A stretch of DNA of 64,000 bases from NCBI RefSeq assembly GCF_008802405.1, contig NZ_VZDO01000001.1, positions 372,001 through 436,000 on the forward strand, read 5' to 3'. The first letter of the stretch is position 1. Each line of letters begins with the position of its first letter. This DNA comes from Plantimonas leprariae (lineage in GTDB: Bacteria; Pseudomonadota; Alphaproteobacteria; Rhizobiales; Rhizobiaceae). Both the position numbers and the translations under genes were made by a program. Shown piece by piece: positions 26,810 to 35,998 of the stretch. The notes beneath the pieces are model-generated. The model was not told where the DNA came from, ran no database searches, and was given only the letters and a program-made list of their open reading frames with translations.

Positions 26810-28414
26810 TCAATCAACACGCGCATCCCGCACCGCAGCAAAAATACCGATAGTTGCCGTACCGGCAAGCCCAATCCAGAACATGAAATTGCCCCATTTG
26901 GCGAAGGGCGTCACCGGCAGTGCCGCCGGAAGCGCGGCCTCGATCGTTCCGGCCGAGCCGAGCGCCAATCCGTCGAGCGGCCGGCCGTAGGGATCGGTCA
27001 CGACCGATATGCCGGTGTTCGCCGCGCGGATCAGCGGCAGGCCGAGGGACACCGCCGTCAGCTCGGCCTGACGGAGATGCTGGTAGGGTCCGGGCGTCCT
27101 GCCGTACCAAGCGTCGTTGGTGACGTTGACGATCGCGGCCGGGCGCTCGCCGCGCGCCGCGATCTCGTCGCCGAAGATCGCCTCGTAGCAGATCAGCGGC
27201 AAAAGCGGGCCGAGCCCCGGCAGCGCGATGCTTTGCCGCGCCGCGCCGGCCGAGAACCCGCCCGGCAGTTCGGCGAGCTGGCGCAGCCCGAGAACGTTCT
27301 TGAGGAAGCCCTCGAACGGCACGTATTCGCCGAACGGCACGAGGTGGACCTTGTCTGCCGCGGCGACGATCTCGCCGTTCTCGTCGATCGCGTAGACGGA
27401 ATTGTAGTAGCGCGGCTCGGCGCCGGGCGACGCGTCGAGCCGCACCGCGCCCGCGAGCAGCGTTTCGCCGGTGCCCAGGGCATCGGCGAGCCGGGCGACC
27501 GCGTCGGGCCGCTCGGTGAGGATGAAGGGAAAGGCGGATTCCGGCCAGATCACCAGCGTCCGGCCGGCGGGCGGCGGCGGGCCCGCATCGTTGCCCGCGT
27601 CCGGTCGCTTCGTGAGCTGCAGCAGGCGGTCGAAGATGCGCTCCGCCTCCGCCGCGTCCCACTTCTCGCCCTGGTCGATGTTCGGCTGGACGACGCGCAG
27701 CGAAACGCCCGGCACCGTCCCCGCCGGCCCCGTGCCGAGGCGATAGGCGCCGTAGCCGACATGCGCCACGAGAAGCACCAACGCGACGACGGCGAACGGG
27801 CGCCCCCCGACGGCGAGAAGCAGCACGGGCGCGGCGAAGACGAAGACGGCGAGAAGCGTCAGGCCGTGCAGGCCGATCAGTTCCAGCGACTGCATGAAGA
27901 GCGGTGAGGGCGCGGCGAGAACGCCGAGCTCGTTCCAGGGAAAGCCGGTGAACAGCCTGGCGCGCCCGTATTCGAAGAGCGCGAAGCTCGCGGCGAGCGC
28001 CAGGACGCGCCCGGCCCCGTCGCTCCAGACCGCGCGGGCCAAGGCCGCCGCGAGGCCGAAATAGACCGCGAGGACCGCGGGAAGCCCCAGGACGGCGAAG
28101 GGGATCGCCCAAAGGAAGGCGTCGCCTTCCACGGTCATCGCCGCGCCCAGCCACCAGAGGCCGCCGACGAAATAACCGAGACCGAAACACCAGCCGATCC
28201 GGAAGGCGGGCGCGAGCCGGCGCAGGAAGCCGCGATCTGGCGCGCCGGCCGCCCCGTCGACGAGCAGCACGAGAACGGGAAAGGACAGGAAGCCGACGGC
28301 CGGGAAGTTGAACGGCGGCAGCCCGAACGTCAGCAGAGCCCCCGCGACCACCGCCAGCAGTGCCCGCCGCCAGCCGCCGAGAAGCACGATGCGCGCCGCC
28401 AGCCTTTCGATCAT
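26810..28414 (-). CDS. lnt: Apolipoprotein N-acyltransferase
   Basis: Inner-membrane enzyme that adds the third acyl chain to lipoproteins. About six membrane spans fill the first 200 residues, followed by a nitrilase-like periplasmic domain with the catalytic set Glu (WPESAFPF, near 291), Lys (DKVHLVPFGEYVP, near 354) and Cys (ICYEAIFGD, near 406), and a last span at the C-terminus. The ATG at 28414 has a GGAAGG ribosome site and gives 534 residues; ATG 28453 is possible. It completes the ybeY-corC-lnt series. Confidence 0.95.
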   Translation of the reverse strand: MIERLAARIVLLGGWRRALLAVVAGALLTFGLPPFNFPAVGFLSFPVLVLLVDGAAGAPDRGFLRRLAPAFRIGWCFGLGYFVGGLWWLGAAMTVEGDAFLWAIPFAVLGLPAVLAVYFGLAAALARAVWSDGAGRVLALAASFALFEYGRARLFTGFPWNELGVLAAPSPLFMQSLELIGLHGLTLLAVFVFAAPVLLLAVGGRPFAVVALVLLVAHVGYGAYRLGTGPAGTVPGVSLRVVQPNIDQGEKWDAAEAERIFDRLLQLTKRPDAGNDAGPPPPAGRTLVIWPESAFPFILTERPDAVARLADALGTGETLLAGAVRLDASPGAEPRYYNSVYAIDENGEIVAAADKVHLVPFGEYVPFEGFLKNVLGLRQLAELPGGFSAGAARQSIALPGLGPLLPLICYEAIFGDEIAARGERPAAIVNVTNDAWYGRTPGPYQHLRQAELTAVSLGLPLIRAANTGISVVTDPYGRPLDGLALGSAGTIEAALPAALPVTPFAKWGNFMFWIGLAGTATIGIFAAVRDARVD

Positions 28415-28513
28415 CGACGCCCTTCCGGTCGCGGTTCCGCTGCTTGCCGTCATGGACCCGGGCTTTCCGACCCGGAGCTTGCCCGAAACCTGATCCGGAG
28501 CATGCCTGGCGTG

Positions 28514-29560
28514 CTAGTGGACGGCCTCGAGGCGCGGCCCCGACGTGCCGTCGCGCTTCGCGGCGGAGCGGCTGATGCGCACCCGGCGCAGGCGCCGGGG
28601 ATCGGCTTCCAGTACTTCGAAGGCGAAGCCCGGCAGCGCCTCGACCGTCTCGCCGACCGGCGGCACGCGGCCGAGCTCGGAGAAGATCAGTCCGCCGATC
28701 GTATCGGCCTCCTCCTCGTGCGCGGAGATGTCGAAATCGGGACCGATCGCACGCCGGACGTCGGTGAGGTCGGCTCGCGCGTCGACCTCGAACACGCCCG
28801 CCTCCCGCTCGGCGATCAGGGCTTCCGCCTCGTCGTGCTCGTCCTCGATGTCGCCGACGACGCGCTCGATGATGTCCTCCAGCGAGACGAGCCCGTCGGT
28901 GCCGCCATATTCGTCGATCACGAGCGCCATCTGGGTGCGCGTCGCCTGCATGCGCGCCATCAGGTCGGAAGCGAGCATGGAGGGCGGCACGAACAGCACC
29001 TTCCGCAGGAGGCCGAGCTCCTCGACCGCCCCGCCGAGGCGGACCCGGCCGAAATCGAGCGGCCCGCCCTCACCCTCGTCGCTGCGTGCGCTCTTCACGA
29101 CGTGGAGCAGCACGTCGCGGATGTGCACCATGCCGCGCGGATCGTCGAGCCCGTCGCCGTAGACCGGCATGCGGGAATGGCCGCAGCGCTCGAATTCCAG
29201 CATCAGCTCGCCGAGGCTGGCGGAAATCTGCACCCCGTCGATCGCGGCGCGCGGCACCATGACGTCCTCGACGCGCACCTCGCGCAGCTTCAGGATGTTG
29301 GTCAGCATCGCCCGCTCCTCGGCGGAGAAGGCGCCGTCGCCGGTGCCCTTCAGCAGCGCCTCGGCGATGTCCTCGCGCGAACTCGACGCCTTGGGGCGGA
29401 GGAAATGCGCGATGCCGGCGAGAAAGCCCGGCCAGTTGGATTCGGCAGCGGCGTCGGCCGCCGCGGGACTTCGGTCCTCCTCGCGCGAGCGCTCGGCCGG
29501 CGCCTCCTTCTCCTCGCGGGCGATCTCCGCCCGCGCTTCGTTGCGGCTTCTCTGATTCAT
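28514..29560 (-). CDS. corC: CBS-domain transporter-associated protein (CorC/HlyC type)
   Basis: Cytoplasmic protein of the CorC/HlyC family, linked to Mg/Co efflux. It has 348 residues. After a disordered Glu/Arg/Ala-rich N-terminus come two CBS domains: the first starts at REVRVEDVMVPRAAIDGV and the second covers LFVPPSMLASDLMARMQATRTQMALVIDEYGGTDGLVSLEDIIERVVGDI-type sequence. The C-terminal CorC/HlyC domain (VDARADLTDVRRAIG to RVRISR) completes it. There is no DUF21 membrane domain. The start overlaps the ybeY stop by four bases, the conserved ybeY-corC-lnt order. Confidence 0.93.
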   Translation of the reverse strand: MNQRSRNEARAEIAREEKEAPAERSREEDRSPAAADAAAESNWPGFLAGIAHFLRPKASSSREDIAEALLKGTGDGAFSAEERAMLTNILKLREVRVEDVMVPRAAIDGVQISASLGELMLEFERCGHSRMPVYGDGLDDPRGMVHIRDVLLHVVKSARSDEGEGGPLDFGRVRLGGAVEELGLLRKVLFVPPSMLASDLMARMQATRTQMALVIDEYGGTDGLVSLEDIIERVVGDIEDEHDEAEALIAEREAGVFEVDARADLTDVRRAIGPDFDISAHEEEADTIGGLIFSELGRVPPVGETVEALPGFAFEVLEADPRRLRRVRISRSAAKRDGTSGPRLEAVH

Positions 29561-30096
29561 GCCCGAACGGGCTCCTCGTGGTTTTCCATGTCTCGGTAGG
29601 GGTCGGCGATCCCGAGATCGCCGAGGATCAGGACTTCCAGCGCCTCCATCTCGTCCGCCGCCGCGTCGTCCTCGTGATCGTAGCCGAGACAATGCAGCGT
29701 GCCGTGCACGACGAGATGACGGAAATGGTCGGCGAGGCTCTTCGCCTCCGCCGCCGCCTCGCGCCGGCACGTCTCCAGCGCCAGGACGAGATCGCCGAGC
29801 AACGCGTCCGGTGCCTCGCCGGGGGTGAGGTCGCGAGCGGGGAAGGACAGGACGTTGGTCGGCTTGTCCTTGTTGCGCCACTCAGCGTTGAGGGTCCGCA
29901 CCGCCGCGTCGCTCGCGAGGGTCAGGCCGAGTTCCGTCGGGGTTACGGCGAGGCGACGGCCGAGCGCGAGAAGCGCACCGCGCGCGAGTTCCTCGAAGTC
30001 CGGCAGCGCCTCGACCCACCGCTCGTCCTCGAGGGCGAGGTTCAGCTCGATCGCATCGCCGCCGGCGGCTTCGACGGCGAGCGCCGCGGCGCTCAC
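29557..30096 (-). CDS. ybeY: Endoribonuclease YbeY
   Basis: Metal-dependent RNase needed for 16S rRNA 3' maturation and 70S quality control. The 179-residue protein carries the zinc-binding motif HLVVHGTLHCLGYDHE (three histidines) near residue 135, preceded by the NKDKPTNVLSFPA segment typical of the family. It lies between phoH and corC and overlaps both by four bases (ATGA), so the three are translationally coupled. Confidence 0.96.
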   Translation of the reverse strand: MSAAALAVEAAGGDAIELNLALEDERWVEALPDFEELARGALLALGRRLAVTPTELGLTLASDAAVRTLNAEWRNKDKPTNVLSFPARDLTPGEAPDALLGDLVLALETCRREAAAEAKSLADHFRHLVVHGTLHCLGYDHEDDAAADEMEALEVLILGDLGIADPYRDMENHEEPVRA

Positions 30097-31154
30097 GCCC
30101 GCTCTCCGGGGAGGCCCGGCACGCGGACCTTCGCGGCGTCGGCGTCGTAGGCCTCGACGATCGCCATGACGAGCGGATGGCGCACCACGTCCTTCGCCTC
30201 GAAGCGGACGGTGACGATGTTCGGCACGTCGCCGAGCACCCGCAGCGCCTCGACAAGGCCCGACTTCTGCCCGGGCGGCAGGTCGACCTGGGAAGGATCG
30301 CCCGTCACCACCATGCGGGCATTCTCGCCGAGGCGGGTCAGGAACATCTTCATCTGCATGGTGGTCGTGTTCTGCGCCTCGTCGAGGATGACGCAGCAGT
30401 TGGCCAGCGTCCGGCCGCGCATGAAGGCGAGCGGCGCGACCTCGATCGCGCCGGCGGCGAGCGAGCGCTCGACCTTGTCGGCCGGGATCATGTCGTAGAG
30501 CGCGTCGTAGAGCGGGCGGAGATACGGGTCGACCTTCTCCTTCAGGTCGCCCGGCAGGAAGCCGAGCCGCTCGCCGGCCTCGACGGCAGGGCGCGACAGG
30601 ACGATGCGGTCGACCTGCCCGCGCTCCAGGAGTTGCGCGGCGTGGGCGACGGCGAGATAGGTCTTGCCGGTGCCGGCCGGCCCGATGCCGAACACCAGCT
30701 CCGCCCGCTCCAGCGCGCGCATATAGGCGTCCTGCGCCGGGTTGCGGGCATGGATGGTGCGCTTGCGGGTCGCGATCGTCGCCAGCGCCATGCGCCCCTT
30801 CTTCTCCAGCGTCGGCAGCACGAGCTGGTCGCCTTCCGCGATCGCCATGCGGATCGCGCCCTCGACGTCGGAAGCCTGGATGTCGGCCCCGGTCTGCAGC
30901 CGCTCGTAGAGCATGTCGAGGGCGCGCCGCCCCTGCTCGCAGGCGGTCTGCTCGCCACGCAGCTCGACGCGGTTGCCGCGCGCCCGCGCGTCGATGCGCA
31001 ACCGCTGCTCGAGGAGGGCGAGATGCTGGTCGAACTGGCCGAACAGCGCGCCGACGAGACGGTTGTCCTCGTAGGTCAGGACGATGTGGGCCATGTCGGA
31101 CGCCCCGGAACGGGGGGCCGCGGCGCCGGGAACCGCAGGACGCTCCATCCTCAC
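30093..31154 (-). CDS. ybeZ: PhoH-family ATPase (YbeZ)
   Basis: PhoH-like NTPase that partners YbeY in rRNA processing in other bacteria. The N-terminal KH-like region (to about residue 110) is followed by Walker [12 protein letters not shown] near residue 160 and Walker [11 protein letters not shown] near residue 255. It has 353 residues from GTG 31154, which overlaps the miaB stop (GTGA); ATG 31148 two codons later is an alternative. The plsC-miaB-ybeZ-ybeY-corC genes are all linked by four-base overlaps. Confidence 0.93.
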   Translation of the reverse strand: MRMERPAVPGAAAPRSGASDMAHIVLTYEDNRLVGALFGQFDQHLALLEQRLRIDARARGNRVELRGEQTACEQGRRALDMLYERLQTGADIQASDVEGAIRMAIAEGDQLVLPTLEKKGRMALATIATRKRTIHARNPAQDAYMRALERAELVFGIGPAGTGKTYLAVAHAAQLLERGQVDRIVLSRPAVEAGERLGFLPGDLKEKVDPYLRPLYDALYDMIPADKVERSLAAGAIEVAPLAFMRGRTLANCCVILDEAQNTTTMQMKMFLTRLGENARMVVTGDPSQVDLPPGQKSGLVEALRVLGDVPNIVTVRFEAKDVVRHPLVMAIVEAYDADAAKVRVPGLPGERA

Positions 31155-32596
31155 GCGACCGTCTTCAAGGCTACGGCCTCCGGCTCGCCGCCGGCCGCGA
31201 TCAGCGCGTTCGGCCCGGCGCGCGAGATCGAGACGCGGACGATGTCGCCGACCGCGCCGGCCGATTTCGCCAGGACCACCGGCTGGAGATAGGGCGAGCG
31301 CCCGACGCTCTGGTGCGGGTAGCGCCCGTCCTTTTCCACGAGAACGTCCATCTCAGTGCCGACGAGGCTGTCCATGAAGCCGCTCGCCTGCGCCCGGATC
31401 AGCGCCTGCAACCGGTCGAGGCGCTCGGTCTTCACCTCTTCCGGCACCTGTTCCCCGAGGTCGGCGGCGGGCGTGCCGGGACGCGGCGAATACTTGAACG
31501 AGAAGGCGGAGGCGTAGCCGACCTCGCTGACGACCCGCAGCGTATCGGCGAAGTCGGCCTCGGTCTCGCCGGGGAAGCCGACGATGAAGTCGCCGGACAT
31601 GGCGATGCCGGGACGCGCCTGCCGGATGCGCTCCACGAGGCGGAGGTAGTCGTCGGCCTTGTGGCGGCGGTTCATCGCCTTCAGGATGCGGTCGGAACCC
31701 GACTGCACGGGGAGGTGCAGGTAGGGCATCAGCATGTCGAGGTCGCGGTGGGCGGCGATGAGGTCGTCGCCCATGTCGCGCGGATGCGAGGTCGTGTAGC
31801 GCAGCCGCCGGATGCCGGAAATTCCGGCGAGGCGGTGGAGCAGGCCGCCGAGGCCGAGGTGCCGGCCTTCCGCCTCGCCTTCCCAGGCGTTGACGTTCTG
31901 GCCGAGCAGCGTCAGCTCGACGACGCCCGCTTCCGCCAGTTCCCTCGCCTCGGCGAGGATCGCGTCCGGGGCGCGCGAGACTTCCGAGCCGCGCGTATAG
32001 GGCACGACGCAGAAGGTGCAGAACTTGTCGCAGCCCTCCTGCACGGTAAGGAAGGCGGCGACCCCGCGCCTGCGCGTCGCCTGTCGGTCGGCCTTCGGCA
32101 GATGGTCGAACTTGTTCTCGACCGCGTAGTCGGTATCGACGACGCGCTCGCCTCGTCCGACCCGTCGCAGCGCTTCCGGCAGGCGATGATAGGTCTGCGG
32201 CCCGATCACGAGGTCGACCACGGAGGCGCGCTCGATGATCTCGCGCCCTTCCGCCTGCGCGACGCAGCCGGCGACCGCGACGTTCAAGCCTTTGCCCTGG
32301 CGCGCACGCTCGGCCTTCAGGAGGCGGATGCGGCCGAGCTCGGAATAGATTTTCTCGGCGGCCTTCTCGCGGATGTGGCAGGTGTTGAGGAGGATGAGGT
32401 CGGCTTCCTCCTGCCGCTCGGTCGCGCGAAAACCCTCGCTCGCCAAGGCGTCGCCCATGCGCTGCGAGTCGTAGACGTTCATCTGGCAGCCGTAGGTCTT
32501 GATGAAGACCTTCTTCGGCTCCCTCGCGCCGGGAGCCCCATCCTGCATTCCGCCCCCGGCTGGCGCCGGGATGGTGCCTTCGTTTCGCAGCGTCAT
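31151..32596 (-). CDS. miaB: tRNA-2-methylthio-N6-dimethylallyladenosine synthase
   Basis: Radical SAM methylthiotransferase acting on i6A37 of tRNAs. The 481-residue protein has an N-terminal UPF0004 domain holding the first cluster ([15 protein letters not shown], then [11 protein letters not shown] and VAGCVAQ), the radical SAM motif [16 protein letters not shown] near residue 183, and a C-terminal TRAM domain ([17 protein letters not shown]). All six cluster cysteines are present. It overlaps plsC and ybeZ by four bases on either side. Confidence 0.96.
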   Translation of the reverse strand: MTLRNEGTIPAPAGGGMQDGAPGAREPKKVFIKTYGCQMNVYDSQRMGDALASEGFRATERQEEADLILLNTCHIREKAAEKIYSELGRIRLLKAERARQGKGLNVAVAGCVAQAEGREIIERASVVDLVIGPQTYHRLPEALRRVGRGERVVDTDYAVENKFDHLPKADRQATRRRGVAAFLTVQEGCDKFCTFCVVPYTRGSEVSRAPDAILAEARELAEAGVVELTLLGQNVNAWEGEAEGRHLGLGGLLHRLAGISGIRRLRYTTSHPRDMGDDLIAAHRDLDMLMPYLHLPVQSGSDRILKAMNRRHKADDYLRLVERIRQARPGIAMSGDFIVGFPGETEADFADTLRVVSEVGYASAFSFKYSPRPGTPAADLGEQVPEEVKTERLDRLQALIRAQASGFMDSLVGTEMDVLVEKDGRYPHQSVGRSPYLQPVVLAKSAGAVGDIVRVSISRAGPNALIAAGGEPEAVALKTVA

Positions 32597-33495
32597 GCGC
32601 CTTTCTGGAAAGTCCCGTCCGCCGAGTGCGCAGTATCGGCCTCGGGGCCGCTCGACGCAAGCACCGTTTCTCTAGCCGGTTGTTCCGCCGCAGGCGCGAG
32701 GCGGAACCCGTGGCCGGCGAGGCTCGTCGCCAGAAGCTGCCGCACCTGCCGCTCGCAGGCTTTCGCGAGCGCCTTGCGGTCGTCGCCGGCGGCGAATCGC
32801 ACCGGCCGGCCGAAGCGGAGCTCGGCGGTGAGCGAGCCTTCGGCGAGGAAGCGCGGCAGGTGGGGCACGAGCGGCACCGCGCCCGGCCAGGCGGCCAGCG
32901 GGCGGCCGAAGCGCCCGAGCGGCAGGCCGTTCGCCGCGAGCCAGGCGACGGAGACCGGCTGCACCGTCATCTCCGGCTCGCCCGAGCGCTTCAGCGCCCC
33001 TTCCACCGCGCCGAACAGGGCGGTGCGGAACGGCAGGACGCCGTTGCCGTCCGAGGTCGTGCCCTCGGCGAAGAGCACCATCGCGTCACCGGCCGCCAGC
33101 CGCTCGGCGATGGCGTCCGCCTGGGTACCGACCCCGCGGCGACGCTCGCGCGACACGAAGACGGTGCGCTGCAGGCGCGCCAGCAGGCCGAAGCCCGGCC
33201 AGGAGCGCACCTCTTCCTTCGCAATGAACGATAGCTCCATCGCCTGGCCGAGCACCACGATGTCGGCCCAGGACTGATGGTTCGCGACGATGAGCAGCGG
33301 TCGCGGCGCGGCCGGGGCTCCGACCGTCAGCACTCGGATGCCCGCGACGGGCGCGGCGATCCGGTGCCAGAGCTGCGGCAGGCGGCGCTGCAGCCGCCAG
33401 CCGCGCCGCATCGAGATCGCCTGCAGCGGCCAGAGCGCGAGCGTCATGCCGGCAAGCACGACGGCGACGAAGCCGACACGGAGCTTGGCGATCAA
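32593..33495 (-). CDS. plsC: 1-acyl-sn-glycerol-3-phosphate acyltransferase (PlsC-like)
   Basis: Membrane acyltransferase of 300 residues, probably converting lysophosphatidate to phosphatidate. An N-terminal membrane segment (residues 7-25) precedes the HX4D motif His73-Asp78 (NHQSWAD) and the FAEGTTSDG motif near residue 143. The C-terminal ARG-rich helix resembles the family. In rhizobia an acyltransferase at this place is a known neighbour of miaB; an OlsA-type role in ornithine lipid synthesis is possible because an olsB-like gene is also in this window, but unproven. Confidence 0.9.
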   Translation of the reverse strand: MIAKLRVGFVAVVLAGMTLALWPLQAISMRRGWRLQRRLPQLWHRIAAPVAGIRVLTVGAPAAPRPLLIVANHQSWADIVVLGQAMELSFIAKEEVRSWPGFGLLARLQRTVFVSRERRRGVGTQADAIAERLAAGDAMVLFAEGTTSDGNGVLPFRTALFGAVEGALKRSGEPEMTVQPVSVAWLAANGLPLGRFGRPLAAWPGAVPLVPHLPRFLAEGSLTAELRFGRPVRFAAGDDRKALAKACERQVRQLLATSLAGHGFRLAPAAEQPARETVLASSGPEADTAHSADGTFQKGA

Positions 33496-33512
33496 GCCGG
33501 GGGAGAGGGCCG

Positions 33513-34040
33513 TCAGCGGAGCGCCCGCTTCAGGATCAGCGCGCTGGTGCGCCGGCCGTTCGCGTCGGCGTAATAGGCCGGTCGCCGCCCGACCTCGGCG
33601 AAGCGCAGGCGCCGATAGAGCGCGAGGGCGGCGGCGTTCTCCTCGTCGACTTCGAGGAACAGGCTCGCCGTGCGGTCGGCGTGGAGGCGCTGGAGCACCT
33701 GGTCCATCAGCATCCGTCCGATCCCCTGCCCCCGCGCCCGTTTCGCGACGGCGATGGTGAGGATCTCCGCCTCGTCGGCGGCCGCACGCACGAGAACGAC
33801 GCCGACCGGCGACAGCGTCGGCGCGCCGACGCGCTTCGCCAGGAAGCCGAAGGTGCCGGGGGTCGCGAGCAGCGCGGCGAACTCGTCGCCCGACCAGGGC
33901 CGGTCGAAGGCTTCCGAATGCAGTTCGGCGGCATAGTCGACGTCGCCGGGATCGAGCTCGGTCGCGACAGCCTGCGCGCCGCCGCCGACGAGATTGTCAA
34001 AGAACGACACGGTCCAGACCCAGGGCAGATACCAAAGCAT
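33513..34040 (-). CDS. rimI: Ribosomal-protein-alanine N-acetyltransferase RimI-like
   Basis: GNAT acetyltransferase of 175 residues, in family terms acting on the N-terminal alanine of S18. The acetyl-CoA loop KRARGQGIGRMLMD follows the beta-4 strand AEILTIAVA, and the ending FLEVDEENAAALALYRRLRFAEVGRRPAYY is typical RimI. The N-terminus carries an unusual hydrophobic extension (LWYLPWVWTVSFFDNLVGGG) before the domain. It follows tsaB by 59 bases, the widespread tsaB-rimI pairing. Confidence 0.9.
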   Translation of the reverse strand: MLWYLPWVWTVSFFDNLVGGGAQAVATELDPGDVDYAAELHSEAFDRPWSGDEFAALLATPGTFGFLAKRVGAPTLSPVGVVLVRAAADEAEILTIAVAKRARGQGIGRMLMDQVLQRLHADRTASLFLEVDEENAAALALYRRLRFAEVGRRPAYYADANGRRTSALILKRALR

Positions 34041-34099
34041 CGGGTGGCCGCCCCCTTCCAGCGGTCGACGCGCCGGCCCCCTGCCGAACGCTTAGCCCA

Positions 34100-34810
34100 C
34101 TATCGTCCGCCCGGTCCGGTCGGGGCAAGGTCCGGGTCGCGGGAATCTCGGACGGAAAGCCCGGAGCGTTGCGGCTTGGCATCGGCGCCGCGCAGATAGA
34201 GGGGTCGCGGCGGTTCGCCGGCGCTCCGCCGCATCGCGATCCGGGCCAGCGCGACGACGTCGACGCGGCCCTCGCCGTTCTCGACGCGGGCGCCGGGAAA
34301 CGAGGCGGCGAGGATCGACGCGCCGCTGCCGGCGACGACCGCCGGAACGGGCAGCGCTTCGAGCGCCCCCGGCAGGCCGTCGAGGGCGACCGCGATGGGA
34401 AGCAGGAATACTGCGTCGTCCGGCCCGAAGCCGGCGAGCCAGACCTCGCCGCGCTTGGCGTCGATCGCCGCAAGCGTCGGGCCGTCGGCGCGAAACGGTT
34501 CGGCCAGCGCTTCCAGCGTCGAGACGCCCACTACCGGAAGCCCGAGCGCCAGCGCGAGGCCGCGCGCGGCGGCGACGCCGACGCGAAGCCCGGTGAAGGA
34601 GCCCGGGCCGACCGAGACGGCGATGCGGGACAGGTCGCCGTAGGCCGCGCCGGCTTCCTCGAGCACCTCGCCGACGAGCCCCATCAGCCGCTCGGCATGG
34701 CCGCGGCCGAGATCCGGGTCGCGGGCGGCGAGCGCCCGCCCGTCGCCCGCGACCAGCGCCACCGAGCAGCGGGAGCCCGCCGTATCGATCGCGAGGATCG
34801 GGCCGTTCAA
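34100..34810 (-). CDS. tsaB: tRNA threonylcarbamoyladenosine synthesis protein TsaB
   Basis: ASKHA-fold, catalytically inactive partner of TsaD in t6A37 synthesis. The 236-residue protein begins MNGPILAIDTAGSRCSVALV, with the GHAERLMG and SVGPGSFTGLRVGVAAARGLALAL signature and AIDAKRGEVWLA. The length is normal. It lies between an NfuA-like gene and rimI. Confidence 0.95.
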   Translation of the reverse strand: MNGPILAIDTAGSRCSVALVAGDGRALAARDPDLGRGHAERLMGLVGEVLEEAGAAYGDLSRIAVSVGPGSFTGLRVGVAAARGLALALGLPVVGVSTLEALAEPFRADGPTLAAIDAKRGEVWLAGFGPDDAVFLLPIAVALDGLPGALEALPVPAVVAGSGASILAASFPGARVENGEGRVDVVALARIAMRRSAGEPPRPLYLRGADAKPQRSGLSVRDSRDPDLAPTGPGGR

Positions 34811-34817
34811 GCCGGGA

Positions 34818-35381
34818 TCAGACAGCCTCGACCGCCTCGACCTCGGGCACGAAATGCCGGAGGAGGTTCTGGATGCCGTGCTTCAGCGTCGCCGTCGAAG
34901 ACGGGCAGCCCGAGCACGAGCCGCGCATGTTGAGGTAGACCGTGCCGTCACGGAAACCCCGGAAGGTGATGTCGCCGCCATCCTGTGCGACGGCCGGCCG
35001 GACCCGCGTTTCCAGGAGTTCCTTCACGGTCGCGACGATCTCGGCGTCGCCGTCGGCGAAGAACTCCTCGCCGGTCTCGGCGGGGGCGGCGGAGGAAGGT
35101 GCCATCACGGGCGCGCCGGACATGAAGTGCTCCATGATCGCCGCGAGAATCGAGGGCTTCAGGTGGGCCCAGTCGCCGTCCCGCTTCGTGACGGTCACGA
35201 AATCGAAGCCGAAGAAGACGCTCGCGACGCCCGGCACCGCCATCAGCTTGGCGGCGAGCGGCGAGCGGGCGAGCGCGTCGTCGGCGGTCAGGAACTCGGT
35301 CGCGCCGTCCTCGTAGACGACGCGGCCGGGCAGGAACTTCAGGGTCGCCGGGTTCGGCGTGGTCTCGGTCTGGATGAACAT
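34818..35381 (-). CDS. NifU-like Fe-S scaffold/carrier (NfuA type)
   Basis: A 187-residue iron-sulfur carrier. An N-terminal Nfu_N domain (MFIQTETTPNPATLKFLPGR, to about residue 85) is followed by a NifU C-terminal domain with the cluster-binding CxxC in MRGSCSGCPSSTATLK near residues 152-155. The combination is the alphaproteobacterial Nfu form (like mitochondrial Nfu1). It is seven bases before tsaB. The immediate upstream gene (usp) is separated by a hairpin. Confidence 0.92.
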   Translation of the reverse strand: MFIQTETTPNPATLKFLPGRVVYEDGATEFLTADDALARSPLAAKLMAVPGVASVFFGFDFVTVTKRDGDWAHLKPSILAAIMEHFMSGAPVMAPSSAAPAETGEEFFADGDAEIVATVKELLETRVRPAVAQDGGDITFRGFRDGTVYLNMRGSCSGCPSSTATLKHGIQNLLRHFVPEVEAVEAV

Positions 35382-35439
35382 CGTCCCGTTCCGTGCGAAC
35401 GTCAGGAAAAGCCGTCGCCTATCAGATAAGCCTTTGTGG

Positions 35440-35458
35440 GCCGCCGCGAAAGGGCGGC
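35440..35458 (-). terminator. Hairpin after the universal stress gene
   Basis: GCCGCC / GGCGGC with a seven-base loop lies just after the universal stress protein stop and before the Nfu gene. No U-run follows it, so it may be a weak terminator or an RNA-stability hairpin. Confidence 0.35.
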
Positions 35459-35463
35459 ACGCT

Positions 35464-35955
35464 TCAGGACAGGTGCTCGATCTCATCCGCGGTCAGCGAG
35501 CCCGGCAGGATCGTCACGGGAATCGGAAAGGCGGCGGGCTTGCCGACGATCGAGGAGACGAGTGGTCCCGGCCCCTCGCTCGACGTGCCGGCGGCCAGAA
35601 CCAGGATCGCGATCTCGCGGTCGGCCTCGATGAGCGCGAGGATCTCCTCGGCGACGACGCCCTCGCGCGTCACCACCTCCGGCTCGATGCCGACCGCCTC
35701 GCGGATGTCCTCGGCGATGCGCGACAGCCGGGAATTGGCTTCCGACGCGGCCTCCGCCCGCATGATCTCGCCGACGCCGAGCCAGTGCGAGAAGTCCTCC
35801 GCCTCGACGACGTAGAGCAGCACGACGCCGCCGCCGCTCGCCTTCGCGCGCCGCGCCGCATAGTTCGCGGCGAGCCCGCATTCGGGCGTCGCGTCGATCA
35901 CGGCGAGGAACTTGCGTTTGCCGCCGGCGTCCCGGCCGATGCGCATGGAGACCAT
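35464..35955 (-). CDS. Universal stress protein, UspA family
   Basis: A 163-residue cytoplasmic Usp-fold protein. The N-terminal FLAVIDATPECGLAANYAARRAKASGG strand-helix, LLYVVEAEDF, and the C-terminal region ILVLAAGTSSEGPGPLVSSIVGKPAAFPIPVTILPG fit the family. The ATP-binding GxxG-9x-GS/T motif is imperfect (AGTSSEG...SSIVG), so it may not bind nucleotide. ATG 35955 is chosen; ATG 35946 (MRIGRDAGG) is an alternative, and neither has a strong ribosome site. It lies 43 bases after trpS. Confidence 0.85.
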   Translation of the reverse strand: MVSMRIGRDAGGKRKFLAVIDATPECGLAANYAARRAKASGGGVVLLYVVEAEDFSHWLGVGEIMRAEAASEANSRLSRIAEDIREAVGIEPEVVTREGVVAEEILALIEADREIAILVLAAGTSSEGPGPLVSSIVGKPAAFPIPVTILPGSLTADEIEHLS

Positions 35956-35998
35956 GGGCGAAGATATGCGCGGGCGAGGCGCCGCCTGCAAGCGGCGA

